A DNA stretch of 64,000 nt from Pseudomonadota bacterium. Lineage in GTDB: Bacteria > Pseudomonadota > Alphaproteobacteria > Dongiales > Dongiaceae. The notes below the pieces were generated by a model, which saw only the letters and a program-made list of their open reading frames with translations, ran no database searches and had not been told where the DNA came from. Positions within the stretch are counted from its first letter, which is position 1; the number at the start of each line of letters is the position of its first letter. Below are positions 54,323-63,697 of this stretch, one piece after another. The stretch is taken from positions 1,302,001 through 1,366,000 of the forward strand of contig JACPDN010000006.1 in NCBI GenBank assembly GCA_016183985.1, given 5' to 3'. Both the position numbers and the translations under genes were made by a program.

Positions 54323-54592
54323 TTAGCGGCGCAGACCCAGCTTAGCGACGATTTCCGTGTAGCGCTTATTGCTCTTCTTCTTGAGATAGTCGAGCAGTCG
54401 GCGACGCTGGCCGACCATGACCAGCAGGCCGCGACGCGAATGGAAATCCTTGTCATGGCTCTGCAGATGCTCGGTCAGATTCTTGATCCGCTCGGTGAGG
54501 AGCGCGACCTGTACCTCGGGCGAGCCGGTGTCGTTGGCGGCCTGGGCGAATTCCTTCAAAACTTCCTGCTTACGATCGGCAGTGATCGACAT
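54323..54592 (-). CDS. rpsO: 30S ribosomal protein S15
   Basis: The 89-residue ribosomal protein binds 16S rRNA near helix 22. The sequence starts [18 protein letters not shown] and ends with [13 protein letters not shown], with the conserved [15 protein letters not shown] and [12 protein letters not shown] segments. It lies 20 bases after truB in the same operon. In E. coli S15 represses its own translation through a leader pseudoknot; nothing equivalent was checked here. Confidence 0.98.
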   Translation of the reverse strand: MSITADRKQEVLKEFAQAANDTGSPEVQVALLTERIKNLTEHLQSHDKDFHSRRGLLVMVGQRRRLLDYLKKKSNKRYTEIVAKLGLRR

Positions 54593-54612
54593 CGACCTTC
54601 TCCTTTATGGTC

Positions 54613-55539
54613 CTAATGGTTGATGACGCGCACCGGGACGAGTTCACCTGCCTCATAACGCGTGAGAGCCAGGAGCTTGCCTTCCGACATGGCGCAAACC
54701 ATGCCGCCGGGAGTGAACTCCCGAAATCGATCGCGGTCTTGGCGGTGGAGTAATCCAACCGGTTGCCCGGACCGAAGGCGTATCGCCTCGGTGGCCGATA
54801 AGGCCAGCGCCGGGATGTCGTCCAGCGCGGTCTCTATCGGCAGTAAATGCTCAAAAGCGGCCGGAATATGCCCCAATGCCTTCAGGGCGTCCAGCGAAAT
54901 CGCTTGTTTTTCCGTGAAACCCCCAACAGATAGACGCCGGAGGGCCGAAATATGGCCTTGGGACCCAAGATGTTGAGCCAGATCGCGCCCCAGGCTCCGC
55001 ATATAGGCGCCCTTGCCCGAGCGGACCTCGAAAACGGCCTCGTCGGCGCTGAGGATTTCGGTCAGGCGGAAGTCGTCGATGCGGATCTGCCGCGGGGCGA
55101 GGTCGACCTTTTCACCGTCGCGCGCCAGATCATAGGCCCGCTCGCCGGCGACCTTGATCGCCGAGAACTGCGGCGGGACTTGGCTGATGTCGCCGATGAA
55201 AGTGGGCAGCGCCGCCTCGATCTCAGCAGCACTCGGACGCTTGTCGGAACGGGCGATGACCTCGCCCTCGGCATCGTCGGTCGTGCGCGCCTCGCCGAAT
55301 TTCAGCGTGAAGCGATAGGTCTTGGCGCCGTCCATGACGTAAGGCACGGTCTTCGTCGCCTCGCCAAGGGCAATCGGCAGGATGCCGGTCGCCAGCGGAT
55401 CGAGCGTCCCGCCATGTCCGGCCTTCTGCGCGTCGAAGATGCGCCGCACCACGTTGACCGCTTGCGTCGAGGTGATGTCGAGTGGCTTGTCGAGGATCAG
55501 CCAGCCATCGACCTTCTGGCCTTTTTTGCGCCGGCTCAT
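54613..55539 (-). CDS. truB: tRNA pseudouridine(55) synthase
   Basis: Makes pseudouridine 55 in the T-loop of tRNAs. The 308-residue protein has the catalytic Asp in GGTLDPLATGILP, an N-terminal start GWLILDKPLDITS, and the C-terminal PUA-like region with a basic stretch. Its start overlaps the rbfA stop by four bases. The order rbfA-truB-rpsO is the standard one. Confidence 0.97.
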   Translation of the reverse strand: MSRRKKGQKVDGWLILDKPLDITSTQAVNVVRRIFDAQKAGHGGTLDPLATGILPIALGEATKTVPYVMDGAKTYRFTLKFGEARTTDDAEGEVIARSDKRPSAAEIEAALPTFIGDISQVPPQFSAIKVAGERAYDLARDGEKVDLAPRQIRIDDFRLTEILSADEAVFEVRSGKGAYMRSLGRDLAQHLGSQGHISALRRLSVGGFTEKQAISLDALKALGHIPAAFEHLLPIETALDDIPALALSATEAIRLRSGQPVGLLHRQDRDRFREFTPGGMVCAMSEGKLLALTRYEAGELVPVRVINH

Positions 55540-55952
55540 TCTTCGGTTTCAGGTTCCGGCTTCTTCGCAATATCGCTGCGCACGACCGGATCATGCAGCA
55601 ATTCCTCGATGCGGCTCGCTTCGTCGAAGCTGTCGTCGATCTTGAAGCGGAGCTGCGGGCTGACGCGCATGTCGACCGCGCGGGCGATCTCGCCACGGAA
55701 ATAGCCGGCGGCACGATTGAGGGCGCGCACGACCGTTTCTGCGTCGCCCCCGCCAAAGGGCAGGATGAAGATCGTGGCGTTGCGCAGGTCCGGACTGATC
55801 TTGACCGACGTCACCGTGACCATCCGGCCGGCAAGGTCCGGATCGGACAGGCTGTTATCGGCAATAATCTCGGCCAGCGCATGGCGGAGTTCCTCGCCAA
55901 TGCGCAATTGCCGCTGACCGGCCTTGGGTGTGATGGTTTTCTTGCGTGGCAT
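55536..55952 (-). CDS. rbfA: 30S ribosome-binding factor A
   Basis: A 138-residue KH-type maturation factor of the small ribosomal subunit, active in cold adaptation and 16S processing. Conserved segments include QRQLRIGEELRHALAEII, MVTVTSVKISPDLRNATIFI and the RAVDMRVSPQLRFKID stretch. The roughly 137-base gap to infB upstream holds a dispersed repeat, but the gene is still expected to be read from the operon. Confidence 0.97.
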   Translation of the reverse strand: MPRKKTITPKAGQRQLRIGEELRHALAEIIADNSLSDPDLAGRMVTVTSVKISPDLRNATIFILPFGGGDAETVVRALNRAAGYFRGEIARAVDMRVSPQLRFKIDDSFDEASRIEELLHDPVVRSDIAKKPEPETEE

Positions 55953-55972
55953 AGCGTCTTACGATCAAAAAG

Positions 55973-56067
55973 TGGATGCCCGGGTCAAGCCCGGGCATGA
56001 CGGCGTGAGAAGCGAGCAATGCCGAACGGGAAATAGCGTCATCCCCGGGCAACGACCCGGGGATCCA
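55973..56067. repeat. Dispersed inverted intergenic repeat, copy 2, within the infB-rbfA gap
   Basis: Two back-to-back units of the element found at 49492 occur here: one at about 55973-56003 (TGGATGCCCGGGTC...GCATGACG) and one at about 56037-56067 (GCGTCATCCCCGGG...GGGGATCCA). Each can fold into a hairpin in RNA. They lie inside an otherwise compact translation operon. Confidence 0.75.
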
Positions 56068-56089
56068 CTGTCGGCCGGCAAAAGACGCC

Positions 56090-58681
56090 TTACGCCAATT
56101 CGCGCGCGATCTCTTCCATCTCGAAGCACTCGATCACATCGCCCGCGGCGATGTTGTCGTAATTCTCGAAGGCCATGCCGCATTCGAAACCTTCCTTCAC
56201 TTCGCGGACTTCGTCCTTGAAGCGGCGGAGGGTCTTCAGCGTGCCCTCGTGGATCACCACGTTGTCGCGCAACAGGCGAACCTTGCCGCCGCGCTTGACC
56301 ATGCCTTCCGTGACCATGCAACCGGCGACCTTGCCGGTCTTGGTGATGTTGAAGATCTCGCGGATCTCGGCATTGCCCAGGAACTTTTCGCGCAAGGTCG
56401 GCGCCAGCATGCCCGACATCGCCGCCTTAATGTCGTCGACCACATTGTAGATGATCGAGTAGTAGCGGATGTCGACATGGTCGCGCCGCGCCATCTCGCG
56501 CGCCTGCGGGTTGGCACGAACGTTGAAGCCGATGATCATGCCGCCCGAGGCACGGGCCAGCGTGATATCGCTTTCGTTGATACCGCCCACCGCCGCGTGA
56601 AGGATGCGGACCTTGACCTCTTCGTTGCCGAGCTGGCGGAGGCTGCCGGAAATGGCTTCCACCGAGCCCTGCACGTCGGCCTTGATGACCACGGGCACTT
56701 CCTTGGCTTCGCCGGCCTGGATCTTCGAGAACATCTGCTCCAGCGTCGAGCGGCCGGCGGCGGCCGCCAGCTTCTCGCGCTGACGATGCAGGCGGAACTC
56801 GGTGATCTCGCGGGCACGCGCTTCACTGTCGACGACGACGAAGACGTCACCGGCGAGCGGTGTTCCTTGGAGACCCAGCACTTCGACCGGGGTCGCGGGG
56901 CCAGCACTGTCGATGGTCCGGCCGCGATCGTCGAGGAGCGCACGGACGCGGCCCCATTCGGCGCCGGCCACAAAGATGTCGCCGACCTTCAGCGTGCCCT
57001 TCTGGACCAGCAATGTGGCGACGGTGCCGCGGCCGCGCTCGACCTTGGCCTCGACGACGGCACCGGCCGCCTGACGGTCCGGATTGGCCTTGAGGTCGAG
57101 GATTTCAGCCTGCAGCAGCAGCGTTTCCTCGAGCTTGTCGAGATTGGTCTTGGCCTTGGCCGAGACTTCCACCGCCAGGATATCGCCGCCGAGATCTTCG
57201 GTGACGAGTTCGTGGTTCAAGAGCTCGCGGCGCACGCGGGCAGAATCCGCACCCGGCTTGTCCATCTTGTTGATGGCCACGATGATCGGCACCTTCGCCG
57301 CTTTGGCGTGATGGATGGCTTCGATCGTCTGCGGCATGATGCCGTCATCCGCCGCCACCACCAGCACGACGATATCGGTCACGTTGGCACCGCGCGCGCG
57401 CATCTCGGTGAAGGCGGCGTGGCCCGGCGTGTCGATGAAGGTGATCTTCTTGCCCGTGGGCAGGTTCACCTGATAGGCGCCGATATGCTGCGTAATGCCG
57501 CCGGCTTCATGGGCCGCAACGTCGGTCTGACGCAGGGCATCGAGCAGCGATGTCTTGCCGTGGTCGACATGGCCCATGATGGTGACGACCGGCGGGCGCG
57601 ACACCAAGGTCTCGTCCGTATCGGTATCGCCTTCGAGACCCACTTCGACGTCCGCCGCCGACACGCGGCGCACGGTGTGACCGAATTCGCCGATGATCAG
57701 CTCGGCCGTGTCGGCATCGATGGTCTGGTTGATGGTCGCCATGACGCCCATCTTCATCAGCGTCTTGATCACATCGGCGCCGCGCTCGGCCATACGGCTG
57801 GCAAGTTCCTGGACGGTAATGGCTTCGGGTAGTGTTACTTCGCGCAAGACTTTTGCCTGTGACTGAGCGCTGCCCATCATGGCGCGCTTTTCTTTTTCGG
57901 TACGACGACGGAAGGCTGCGACCGAACGCTGGCGCTCGGCTCCCTCGGTATCGAGCGCCTGGGTCACCGACATCTTGCCGCCACCGCGGCGCTGGTCGCC
58001 GCGACCGCGGGTCGTGGTGGGCTTCGGTGCCGGAGGCCGATGGCCAGTCGTGGCACGACGACGGCTCTCTTCGCTTTCCTCGGCCTCGTTCGTCGCTGCC
58101 TTGGAAAGATGCATCCGGCCGGTATGCGGCACGGCGGCAGCCGGCGTTGCCTCGGCCTTCGGCGCAGCTTCGGGCTGAGCCTTGGCGGCAACCTCGACGG
58201 TTTCGCGCACCTTCTTGGCGGCTTCCTCGGCGACCTTGCGCTCTTCTTCTTCACGACGGCGGCGTTCGACCTCGGCCTTTTCGCGCTCGGCACGTTCGGC
58301 GGCGCGGCGGGCTTCCTCGGCTTCCGAGAGCTTGCGGACGTCCTCGTCCTTCTTGGCCTGCTCCAGCACCTTTAGGCGGTTCTGGCGCTCCTGATCGGTC
58401 AGCGTGTGATGGGGTGCGCGCTCGTCGACCTCAACCACGGGCGGCGGCGGGGCCGGGGTATGAACCTTCGGCTCCACTTCGGGTGGCATCTCGGCCAGCT
58501 TGCCGCTGGCACCGGCGGTGTAGGTGCGCTTCTTCTTCACCTCGACCGCGACCGTCTTCGAACGGCCATGCGGGAAGCTCTGGCGCACCTGGCCGCCATC
58601 CACTGTCTTCTTCAGCTCGAGCTTGCCGGGCGAAGAAAGCTTCAGCGGTTTGCGGGTCGGCGTATCGGTATCACTGGACAT
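56090..58681 (-). CDS. infB: Translation initiation factor IF-2
   Basis: An 863-residue GTPase that places initiator tRNA on the 30S subunit. An N-terminal IF2-associated region is followed by an Arg/Glu/Ala-rich coiled linker at about 100-190, then an IF2-N domain. The G domain starts near residue 365 with [12 protein letters not shown], then DTPGHAAF and NKMDKPGAD. Domains II-IV follow, ending [13 protein letters not shown]. It is part of the nusA-ylxR-infB-rbfA operon, 36 bases after ylxR. Confidence 0.98.
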   Translation of the reverse strand: MSSDTDTPTRKPLKLSSPGKLELKKTVDGGQVRQSFPHGRSKTVAVEVKKKRTYTAGASGKLAEMPPEVEPKVHTPAPPPPVVEVDERAPHHTLTDQERQNRLKVLEQAKKDEDVRKLSEAEEARRAAERAEREKAEVERRRREEEERKVAEEAAKKVRETVEVAAKAQPEAAPKAEATPAAAVPHTGRMHLSKAATNEAEESEESRRRATTGHRPPAPKPTTTRGRGDQRRGGGKMSVTQALDTEGAERQRSVAAFRRRTEKEKRAMMGSAQSQAKVLREVTLPEAITVQELASRMAERGADVIKTLMKMGVMATINQTIDADTAELIIGEFGHTVRRVSAADVEVGLEGDTDTDETLVSRPPVVTIMGHVDHGKTSLLDALRQTDVAAHEAGGITQHIGAYQVNLPTGKKITFIDTPGHAAFTEMRARGANVTDIVVLVVAADDGIMPQTIEAIHHAKAAKVPIIVAINKMDKPGADSARVRRELLNHELVTEDLGGDILAVEVSAKAKTNLDKLEETLLLQAEILDLKANPDRQAAGAVVEAKVERGRGTVATLLVQKGTLKVGDIFVAGAEWGRVRALLDDRGRTIDSAGPATPVEVLGLQGTPLAGDVFVVVDSEARAREITEFRLHRQREKLAAAAGRSTLEQMFSKIQAGEAKEVPVVIKADVQGSVEAISGSLRQLGNEEVKVRILHAAVGGINESDITLARASGGMIIGFNVRANPQAREMARRDHVDIRYYSIIYNVVDDIKAAMSGMLAPTLREKFLGNAEIREIFNITKTGKVAGCMVTEGMVKRGGKVRLLRDNVVIHEGTLKTLRRFKDEVREVKEGFECGMAFENYDNIAAGDVIECFEMEEIARELA

Positions 58682-58717
58682 GCTGCGCGTGTTTCCGTTC
58701 GTAAAGTCGTCGTCTGT

Positions 58718-59398
58718 CTATAGCTTTTGGCCGCTTTGGGCAATTCCCGCCCCGGTAAATCCAGCAAGGCGTCGCAAGGTGACGCTCAAGCGCTCGGCCA
58801 TGCCGCCAGGCTTCACCGCCACATGGATCGCATGCTGCCGGCCAAGAGCCGGCGCCAGCGCCTCCGAAGGCAGCGGGGACCATATCTCTACTCCAGGACC
58901 GGCCAGTCTGGCCAGCTTGCCCCGCCCATCGGCGGTGCCGTCACTGGCCTCGAGCAGGAATTTCACCTGTCCCGCCCGAAGCGCCGCCTCGACCTTGTCG
59001 AAACCTGCGACCAGATGGCCCGATTTCTTGGCGAGGCCCAGCTGGTCGAGGAGCTGCTTTTCCAGCAATTCCGCCACCCGGTCCGTCAATCCCGCATCGG
59101 CCTTGGCCTTGCCCTTCGTGACCTTGGTGAAGGCGTGTCGTCTGATCGCCTCGTCCAAAATCGCGCGCTCGGCCGTGACCCAGAGGCCCCGCCCCGGCAG
59201 ATCGCCCTTGAGATCGGGGACGATCGCGCCATCAGGCGCCGCCACGAAGCGGATCATCCGCTCCTTGTCGCGGATCTGCCTTGTGACAATGCAGGTCCGC
59301 TCGGGCGCTTTCGTGCCCGCGAGGCCGTCTTCAGCCGCCATCGGATCGATATCGTCCGAGGATGCCATGACGCTGTCCTGCCGTCCCGCGAGATCCAT
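58718..59398 (-). CDS. ylxR: YlxR-domain RNA-binding protein with L7Ae-like C-terminus
   Basis: The 226-residue protein starts at ATG 59398, preceded by ACGAGG. It begins with a YlxR/DUF448 domain (RTCIVTRQIRDKERMIRFV, GRGLWVTAERAILDEAI). It continues into an L7Ae-like fold, with LLDQLGLAKKSGHLVAGFDKVEAALRAG, which suggests RNA binding. This fused form is common in alphaproteobacteria. It is placed between nusA and infB with 10- and 36-base gaps. YlxR has been linked to RNase P and rRNA regulation; the exact role here is uncertain. Confidence 0.92.
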   Translation of the reverse strand: MDLAGRQDSVMASSDDIDPMAAEDGLAGTKAPERTCIVTRQIRDKERMIRFVAAPDGAIVPDLKGDLPGRGLWVTAERAILDEAIRRHAFTKVTKGKAKADAGLTDRVAELLEKQLLDQLGLAKKSGHLVAGFDKVEAALRAGQVKFLLEASDGTADGRGKLARLAGPGVEIWSPLPSEALAPALGRQHAIHVAVKPGGMAERLSVTLRRLAGFTGAGIAQSGQKL

Positions 59399-59408
59399 GC
59401 GACCTCGT

Positions 59409-60929
59409 TTACTTCCCGTCCTCGAACCAATGCGCGCGCGCCGCCATGATGATGGCGTTGGCGTCATCGGCCGTGAGGTCGAATTCCTTGAGGATGCCGT
59501 CCTTCGGGTCGACCAACTCGTCGGCCGCGAGGTCGGCGAGGTCGTCGAGGGTCTTGACGCCCTTTTCACCCAGAGCCACCAGCATCGGCGGCGTCAGCTT
59601 GTCGATGGCGGCCACCTCGTCGGTGACACCCATTTCCTTACGCTTGGCGGTCGAACGCTCCGATTCCGCCTCGATCCAGGCCTGGGCGCGGGCTTTCAGC
59701 TCTTCCGCCACGTCGGCGTCGAAGCCTTCGATCCCGGCCAGATCCTCGGTCGGCACGAAAGCGACTTCCTCGACCGACGCGAAGCCTTCGGTCACCAGCA
59801 GGTGGGCGATGACGTCGTCGACGTCGAGCGCATCCATGAAGGTCTGCGAGCGCGACTTGAACTCTTCCTGGCGACGCTCCGATTCCTGCGCGTCGGTGAG
59901 GATGTCGATGTCGAAGCCGGTGAGCTGGGAAGCTAGGCGCACGTTCTGGCCGCGACGGCCGATCGCCAGGCTTAATTGGTCATCCGGTACCACAACTTCA
60001 ATACGGCCGGTGTCTTCGTCGATGACGACCTTGGAGACTTCGGCCGGAGCCAGCGCGTTCACCACGAACGTCGCCTGGTCCTGGCTCCAGGGAATAATGT
60101 CGATCTTTTCGCCCTGGAGTTCCTGGACGACCGCCTGGACGCGGCTGCCGCGCATACCGACGCAGGCGCCGACCGGGTCGATGCCGCTGTCATTCGACAT
60201 GACGGCGATCTTGGCGCGGCTGCCGGGGTCGCGGGCGACCGATTTGATCTCGATGATGCCGTCATAGACTTCCGGGACTTCCTGGGCAAACAGCTTCGCC
60301 ATGAAGTCAGGATGGGTACGGCTGAGGAAAATCTGGGGCCCGCGCTGCTCTTCGCGCACGTCGAAGATGATGGCGCGCACACGGTCGCCGGTGCGGAAGG
60401 TTTCGCGCGGCAGCAATTCGTCACGGCGCAGCATGGCTTCGCCGCGGCCGAGATCGACCGTGATGTTGCCGAATTCGACGCGCTTCACCAGGCCGTTGAT
60501 GACCTCGCCCTTCCTATCCTTGAACTCGTCGAACTGGCGCTTGCGCTCGGATTCACGGACTTTCTGGACGATGACCTGCTTGGCGGTCTGGGCGGCGATG
60601 CGGCCGAAATCGATCGGCGGCAATTCGTCGATCAGGAAATCGCCGGCCTTGGCGTCGGGCTTGCGGCGGGCCGCGGCCTTCACCGGAATCTGCGTCACTT
60701 CGTTCTCGACCACGTCGACCACTTCCTGGACGCGGATCAGCTTGATCTCGCCGGTCTTGCGGTCGATCTGGGCGCGGATGTCATGCTCATGACCGTATTT
60801 CGAGCGGCCGGCCTTTTGAATGGCCTGCTCCATGGCCGTCAGCACGTCGTCGCGGTCGATGCCCTTTTCGCGGGCGACCGCGTCGGCGACTTGCAGGAGC
60901 TCCATACGGGGAATGGCGATCGTTTCCAT
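59409..60929 (-). CDS. nusA: Transcription elongation/antitermination factor NusA
   Basis: The 506-residue RNA-polymerase-binding factor has an N-terminal domain starting METIAIPRMELLQVADAVA, an S1 domain, and KH1/KH2 with GACVGMRGSRVQAVVQELQGEKIDII and IEVVVPDDQLSLAIGRRGQNV. Its C-terminal acidic repeats fall at about 355-500. It acts in pausing, termination and rRNA antitermination. It follows rimP by 21 bases and precedes ylxR by 10, in the canonical order. Confidence 0.98.
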   Translation of the reverse strand: METIAIPRMELLQVADAVAREKGIDRDDVLTAMEQAIQKAGRSKYGHEHDIRAQIDRKTGEIKLIRVQEVVDVVENEVTQIPVKAAARRKPDAKAGDFLIDELPPIDFGRIAAQTAKQVIVQKVRESERKRQFDEFKDRKGEVINGLVKRVEFGNITVDLGRGEAMLRRDELLPRETFRTGDRVRAIIFDVREEQRGPQIFLSRTHPDFMAKLFAQEVPEVYDGIIEIKSVARDPGSRAKIAVMSNDSGIDPVGACVGMRGSRVQAVVQELQGEKIDIIPWSQDQATFVVNALAPAEVSKVVIDEDTGRIEVVVPDDQLSLAIGRRGQNVRLASQLTGFDIDILTDAQESERRQEEFKSRSQTFMDALDVDDVIAHLLVTEGFASVEEVAFVPTEDLAGIEGFDADVAEELKARAQAWIEAESERSTAKRKEMGVTDEVAAIDKLTPPMLVALGEKGVKTLDDLADLAADELVDPKDGILKEFDLTADDANAIIMAARAHWFEDGK

Positions 60930-60950
60930 GTTGTCCTCGGTTGGCGGAAA

Positions 60951-61451
60951 TCAATTCTGTTCGGTGTCGAGCGCCGCCTCATGCGCCGCAATGAGCGCAT
61001 CGGTCAGCACCAGTTTGGCCTTGGCAATCTGCGAGAGCGGCAGGGCAATTTCGGCCCCTTCGCTGTCGATCTTCACGGCTTCGTCCGCGACGCCCTTCAG
61101 GATGCCCTTGAAGCGCTTGCGGCCCTCGACCGGTTCATGCGTTTCGATCTTCGCTTCGTGACCCTTGAAGCGGTCGTAATCCTTGGGTCGCGTCAGCGGC
61201 CGGTCGATACCGGGCGACGAAACCTCCAGCGAATAGGCGCCGGAAATCGGGTCCTCGACATCGAGGATCGCGGAAACGGCGCGGGAAACGCGCGCGCAAT
61301 CCTCGACCGCCATCACGCGCCCATCCTTGGGCTCGGCCATGATCTGCAGCACCTTGCGCTGCGACCCGGCAAGAGTCACGCGCACCACTTCATAGCCCAG
61401 CGCATCGATGCTGGGGGCGATCAAATCGGCGATGTTATCGGTCAGACTCAT
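60951..61451 (-). CDS. rimP: Ribosome maturation factor RimP
   Basis: A 166-residue factor for 30S subunit assembly. It starts SLTDNIADLIAPSIDALGYEVVRV, has the SGAYSLEVSSPGIDRPL motif and a C-terminal SH3-like half containing GILKGVADEAVKIDSEG. It is the first gene of the operon that ends with pnp. The leader is short, about 80 bases from the terminator at 61533, with a GGCGA-GAAA-TCGCC hairpin at 61504-61517. Confidence 0.96.
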   Translation of the reverse strand: MSLTDNIADLIAPSIDALGYEVVRVTLAGSQRKVLQIMAEPKDGRVMAVEDCARVSRAVSAILDVEDPISGAYSLEVSSPGIDRPLTRPKDYDRFKGHEAKIETHEPVEGRKRFKGILKGVADEAVKIDSEGAEIALPLSQIAKAKLVLTDALIAAHEAALDTEQN

Positions 61452-61532
61452 GCGTTCGGGCGGCGGCGTATCTTATGATCGAAGGTTGCAATCCAGTGGC
61501 CCCGGCGAGAAATCGCCCTAAGCCCGCCCAAC

Positions 61533-61558
61533 AAAAAAGGCGGGCCGTTGGGCCCACC
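61533..61558 (-). terminator. Rho-independent terminator between tetR and rimP
   Basis: On the minus strand an 8-bp stem (61551-61558 with 61539-61546, one G-U pair) with a four-base loop is followed by six Ts (61538-61533). It lies about 140 bases after the tetR stop and 82 before rimP, so it insulates the rimP operon from tetR or acts in its leader. Confidence 0.8.
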
Positions 61559-61699
61559 CTTTTGAATTGGGTCTCATTGGACCCTGGGATTTGCCCGGAA
61601 TATAGGGATTTCAAGGATGGATGCAAGGAGATTCGCCGCATCGCGGAGGATCGCCCTTTGTGCCGCCGGCCGATCCAGGCCATTGATGCGACAGCCTTA

Positions 61700-62341
61700 T
61701 TACTGCTGGACCGCTACCGGCCACGCCCGAAGCGCCGCCGCTGCGACACCTTTCAATTCCGCCGCCGCGACCTTATCGCGCGCCTGGATGGTCATTCCCT
61801 GCAATACGGTCCCGAAAAAGCGCGCCAGGGCGCAGGTATCCGTGCCGGCAGGGAGCTCCCCTTCCGCAATAGCGCGATCGAAGCGCTGCTTGATGAGGCC
61901 AAGCGACATGAACCGCCGCTCGGCGATGAGCTGCTGCAGATGCTCGGCCTGGGGCGCGCAATGGGTCACCGCATTGGCCAGCATGCAGCCCGTGGGGCGC
62001 CCCTCGCGGGTCAGTTCATCGGCCGCCGTCATCAAAACTTCTTCGATGGCCGCATAGGCTGAGGGCGCACGGTCGAGAATCGCCGCCGTATAGGCGCCGG
62101 GCCCATCGCGATACCGGTCGATCGCCGCCTGGAACAGGCGCTGTTTGTCGCCATAGGTCGCATAGATGCTGGATGGATTGAGGTCCATGGCGGCGCTGAG
62201 GTCGTCCATCGACGCGCCCTCATAGCCGCGCTCCCAGAACAGCATCATCGCTTTCTCAAGCGCCGCCTCCGGATCGAAGCATTTCGGCCGGCCCCGGCCC
62301 CGCTTCGGCATCTGCTCAAGTGACCCTTGAGTTTTTTCCAT
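61700..62341 (-). CDS. TetR-family repressor
   Basis: The 213-residue regulator from ATG 62341 has an N-terminal helix-turn-helix (EKAMMLFWERGYEGASMDDLSAAM, then SSIYATYGDKQRLFQAAIDRY) and a C-terminal TetR ligand domain. A basic stretch, KRGRGRPKCFDPEAAL, precedes the HTH. It is divergent from an MFS efflux gene, and two AACGGTCGTT sites sit in the intergenic region, one overlapping the tetR start. It probably represses both. The inducer is unknown. Confidence 0.9.
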   Translation of the reverse strand: MEKTQGSLEQMPKRGRGRPKCFDPEAALEKAMMLFWERGYEGASMDDLSAAMDLNPSSIYATYGDKQRLFQAAIDRYRDGPGAYTAAILDRAPSAYAAIEEVLMTAADELTREGRPTGCMLANAVTHCAPQAEHLQQLIAERRFMSLGLIKQRFDRAIAEGELPAGTDTCALARFFGTVLQGMTIQARDKVAAAELKGVAAAALRAWPVAVQQ

Positions 62342-62418
62342 AACGGTCGTTCCAAAAATACCTTGACGCACGACAGGCCGCCGATTAACTCTCAGCGAAT
62401 TATCGGAACGGTCGTTCC
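62342..62418. promoter_or_regulatory. Operator pair of the TetR regulator
   Basis: The core AACGGTCGTT occurs at 62342-62351 and at 62407-62416. The second copy expands to GGAACG-GT-CGTTCC (62405-62418), a near-perfect 14-base palindrome. The two cores lie 65 bases apart, about six helical turns, between tetR and the MFS gene. A TTGACG at 62363-62368 may be the -35 element of the MFS promoter. Confidence 0.6.
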
Positions 62419-62449
62419 ATAATCACAAACTTAGTGTGGGAAACAAGAA

Positions 62450-63697
62450 ATGGCAAGCCTCACCCCATCCACCGCCGGCCATGACCCGGCGGGAAAGCCC
62501 GCCTCCACCCTCGCGGCCTGGCTCGCCGTCCTCTCCGTCGCCATCGGCGCCTTCGCGCTCGTCACCACCGAATTCCTGCCCGTAGGCCTGCTGCCCGCCA
62601 TCGCCGCCGATCTCGGCATCACCGATGGGCAGGCAGGGCTGATGGTCACCATGCCCGGCATCCTCGCCGCCTTCGCCGCCCCGGCCGTGACCGTCGCCGC
62701 CGGCAGGCTCGACCGGCGCTATGTGCTGCTCGGCTTCATGACGCTGCTCTTCATCTCCAATATCGCCGTCGCCTTCGCCGACAGTTTCCTAGCCCTCCTC
62801 ATCGGCCGTCTGCTGCTCGGCATCGGTGTCGGCGGCTTCTGGGTCATCGGTGTCGCGGTGGGGCCGCGCCTGATGCCCTGGGCGGCGGTGCGCGCGACCT
62901 CGCTCATTTTCGCCGGCGTCTCACTCGGCACCGTCGCCGGTGTGCCGGCGGGGTCGCTGGTGGGTGAGTTGATGGGCTGGCGCACGGCCTTCCAGGCGGC
63001 AGCGGGAATCGCGGTCCTGGTCTTCGCCGCGCAATTCTTCTTCCTGCCGCAACTCCCCACCGCGAAGGCGACGCGCATGCGCGACCTGCCGGTCCTCATC
63101 AAGGTGCCCAAGGCGCGCATCGGTCTCATCGCTACCTTGCTGCTCTTCACCGGGCAATTCGCGGCCTATACCTATATCTCGCCCTTCCTGATCGATATTT
63201 CCGGCATCAGCATCGGCAACGTCACTGCCCTGCTGCTGGTCTATGGCCTCACCGGCTTCATCGGCAATATCGGCGGTGGCTGGGTGGCGGCGCGCGACGT
63301 ACGCCTCGGGCTGATCGGCACTTCCGCTTTGCTGGGTCTTGCCATCCTCTCGCTGCCGCTCTTCGGCGCCGACAAGATTGCAGCCTCCGTCACAGTTGCC
63401 GTCTGGGGCCTCGCTTTCGGCGCCCTCCCCATCAGCATCCAGACCTGGATGTTCCGTGCAGCGCCTGAAGAACTCGAGACCGGCGCCGCCATCTTCGTCT
63501 CGGCGGCACAGGTAGCCCTGGCCGGCGGCGCGCTGGTCGGTGGTCTCTTCGTCGATCACCTCGGCGTGCCAAGCGCCATGTGGCTGGGCGCCGTCCTGTT
63601 CTTCGCCAATGTGCTGCTCATCGCCACCTTCGGCCGCGGCCCGATGGTGGTGCCCAGCCTTGCCCAACAGGGCCGCATCAAACAACCGGCGGAATAG
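62450..63697 (+). CDS. MFS efflux transporter
   Basis: A 415-residue membrane protein with twelve predicted helices. Features of the drug/arabinose-efflux branch are the segment GAFALVTTEFLPVGLLPAIA in helix 1 and the conserved loop motif GRLDRRYVLLGFM after helix 2. The second half has a similar repeat starting AYTYISPFLIDISG. It probably exports a drug or sugar-like compound recognised by the adjacent TetR regulator. Its stop directly abuts the stop of the convergent kinase gene. Confidence 0.92.
   Translation: MASLTPSTAGHDPAGKPASTLAAWLAVLSVAIGAFALVTTEFLPVGLLPAIAADLGITDGQAGLMVTMPGILAAFAAPAVTVAAGRLDRRYVLLGFMTLLFISNIAVAFADSFLALLIGRLLLGIGVGGFWVIGVAVGPRLMPWAAVRATSLIFAGVSLGTVAGVPAGSLVGELMGWRTAFQAAAGIAVLVFAAQFFFLPQLPTAKATRMRDLPVLIKVPKARIGLIATLLLFTGQFAAYTYISPFLIDISGISIGNVTALLLVYGLTGFIGNIGGGWVAARDVRLGLIGTSALLGLAILSLPLFGADKIAASVTVAVWGLAFGALPISIQTWMFRAAPEELETGAAIFVSAAQVALAGGALVGGLFVDHLGVPSAMWLGAVLFFANVLLIATFGRGPMVVPSLAQQGRIKQPAE

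Noticed and set aside
56249-57832. 527-codon open frame antisense to infB
   Set aside because: Shadow of the IF-2 G domain; no start context or protein similarity.
61483-61510. Possible tRNA T-arm (GGTTGCAATCC) upstream of rimP
   Set aside because: The T-loop consensus is broken and no acceptor, D or anticodon arms pair around it. No tRNA could be supported anywhere in the window.
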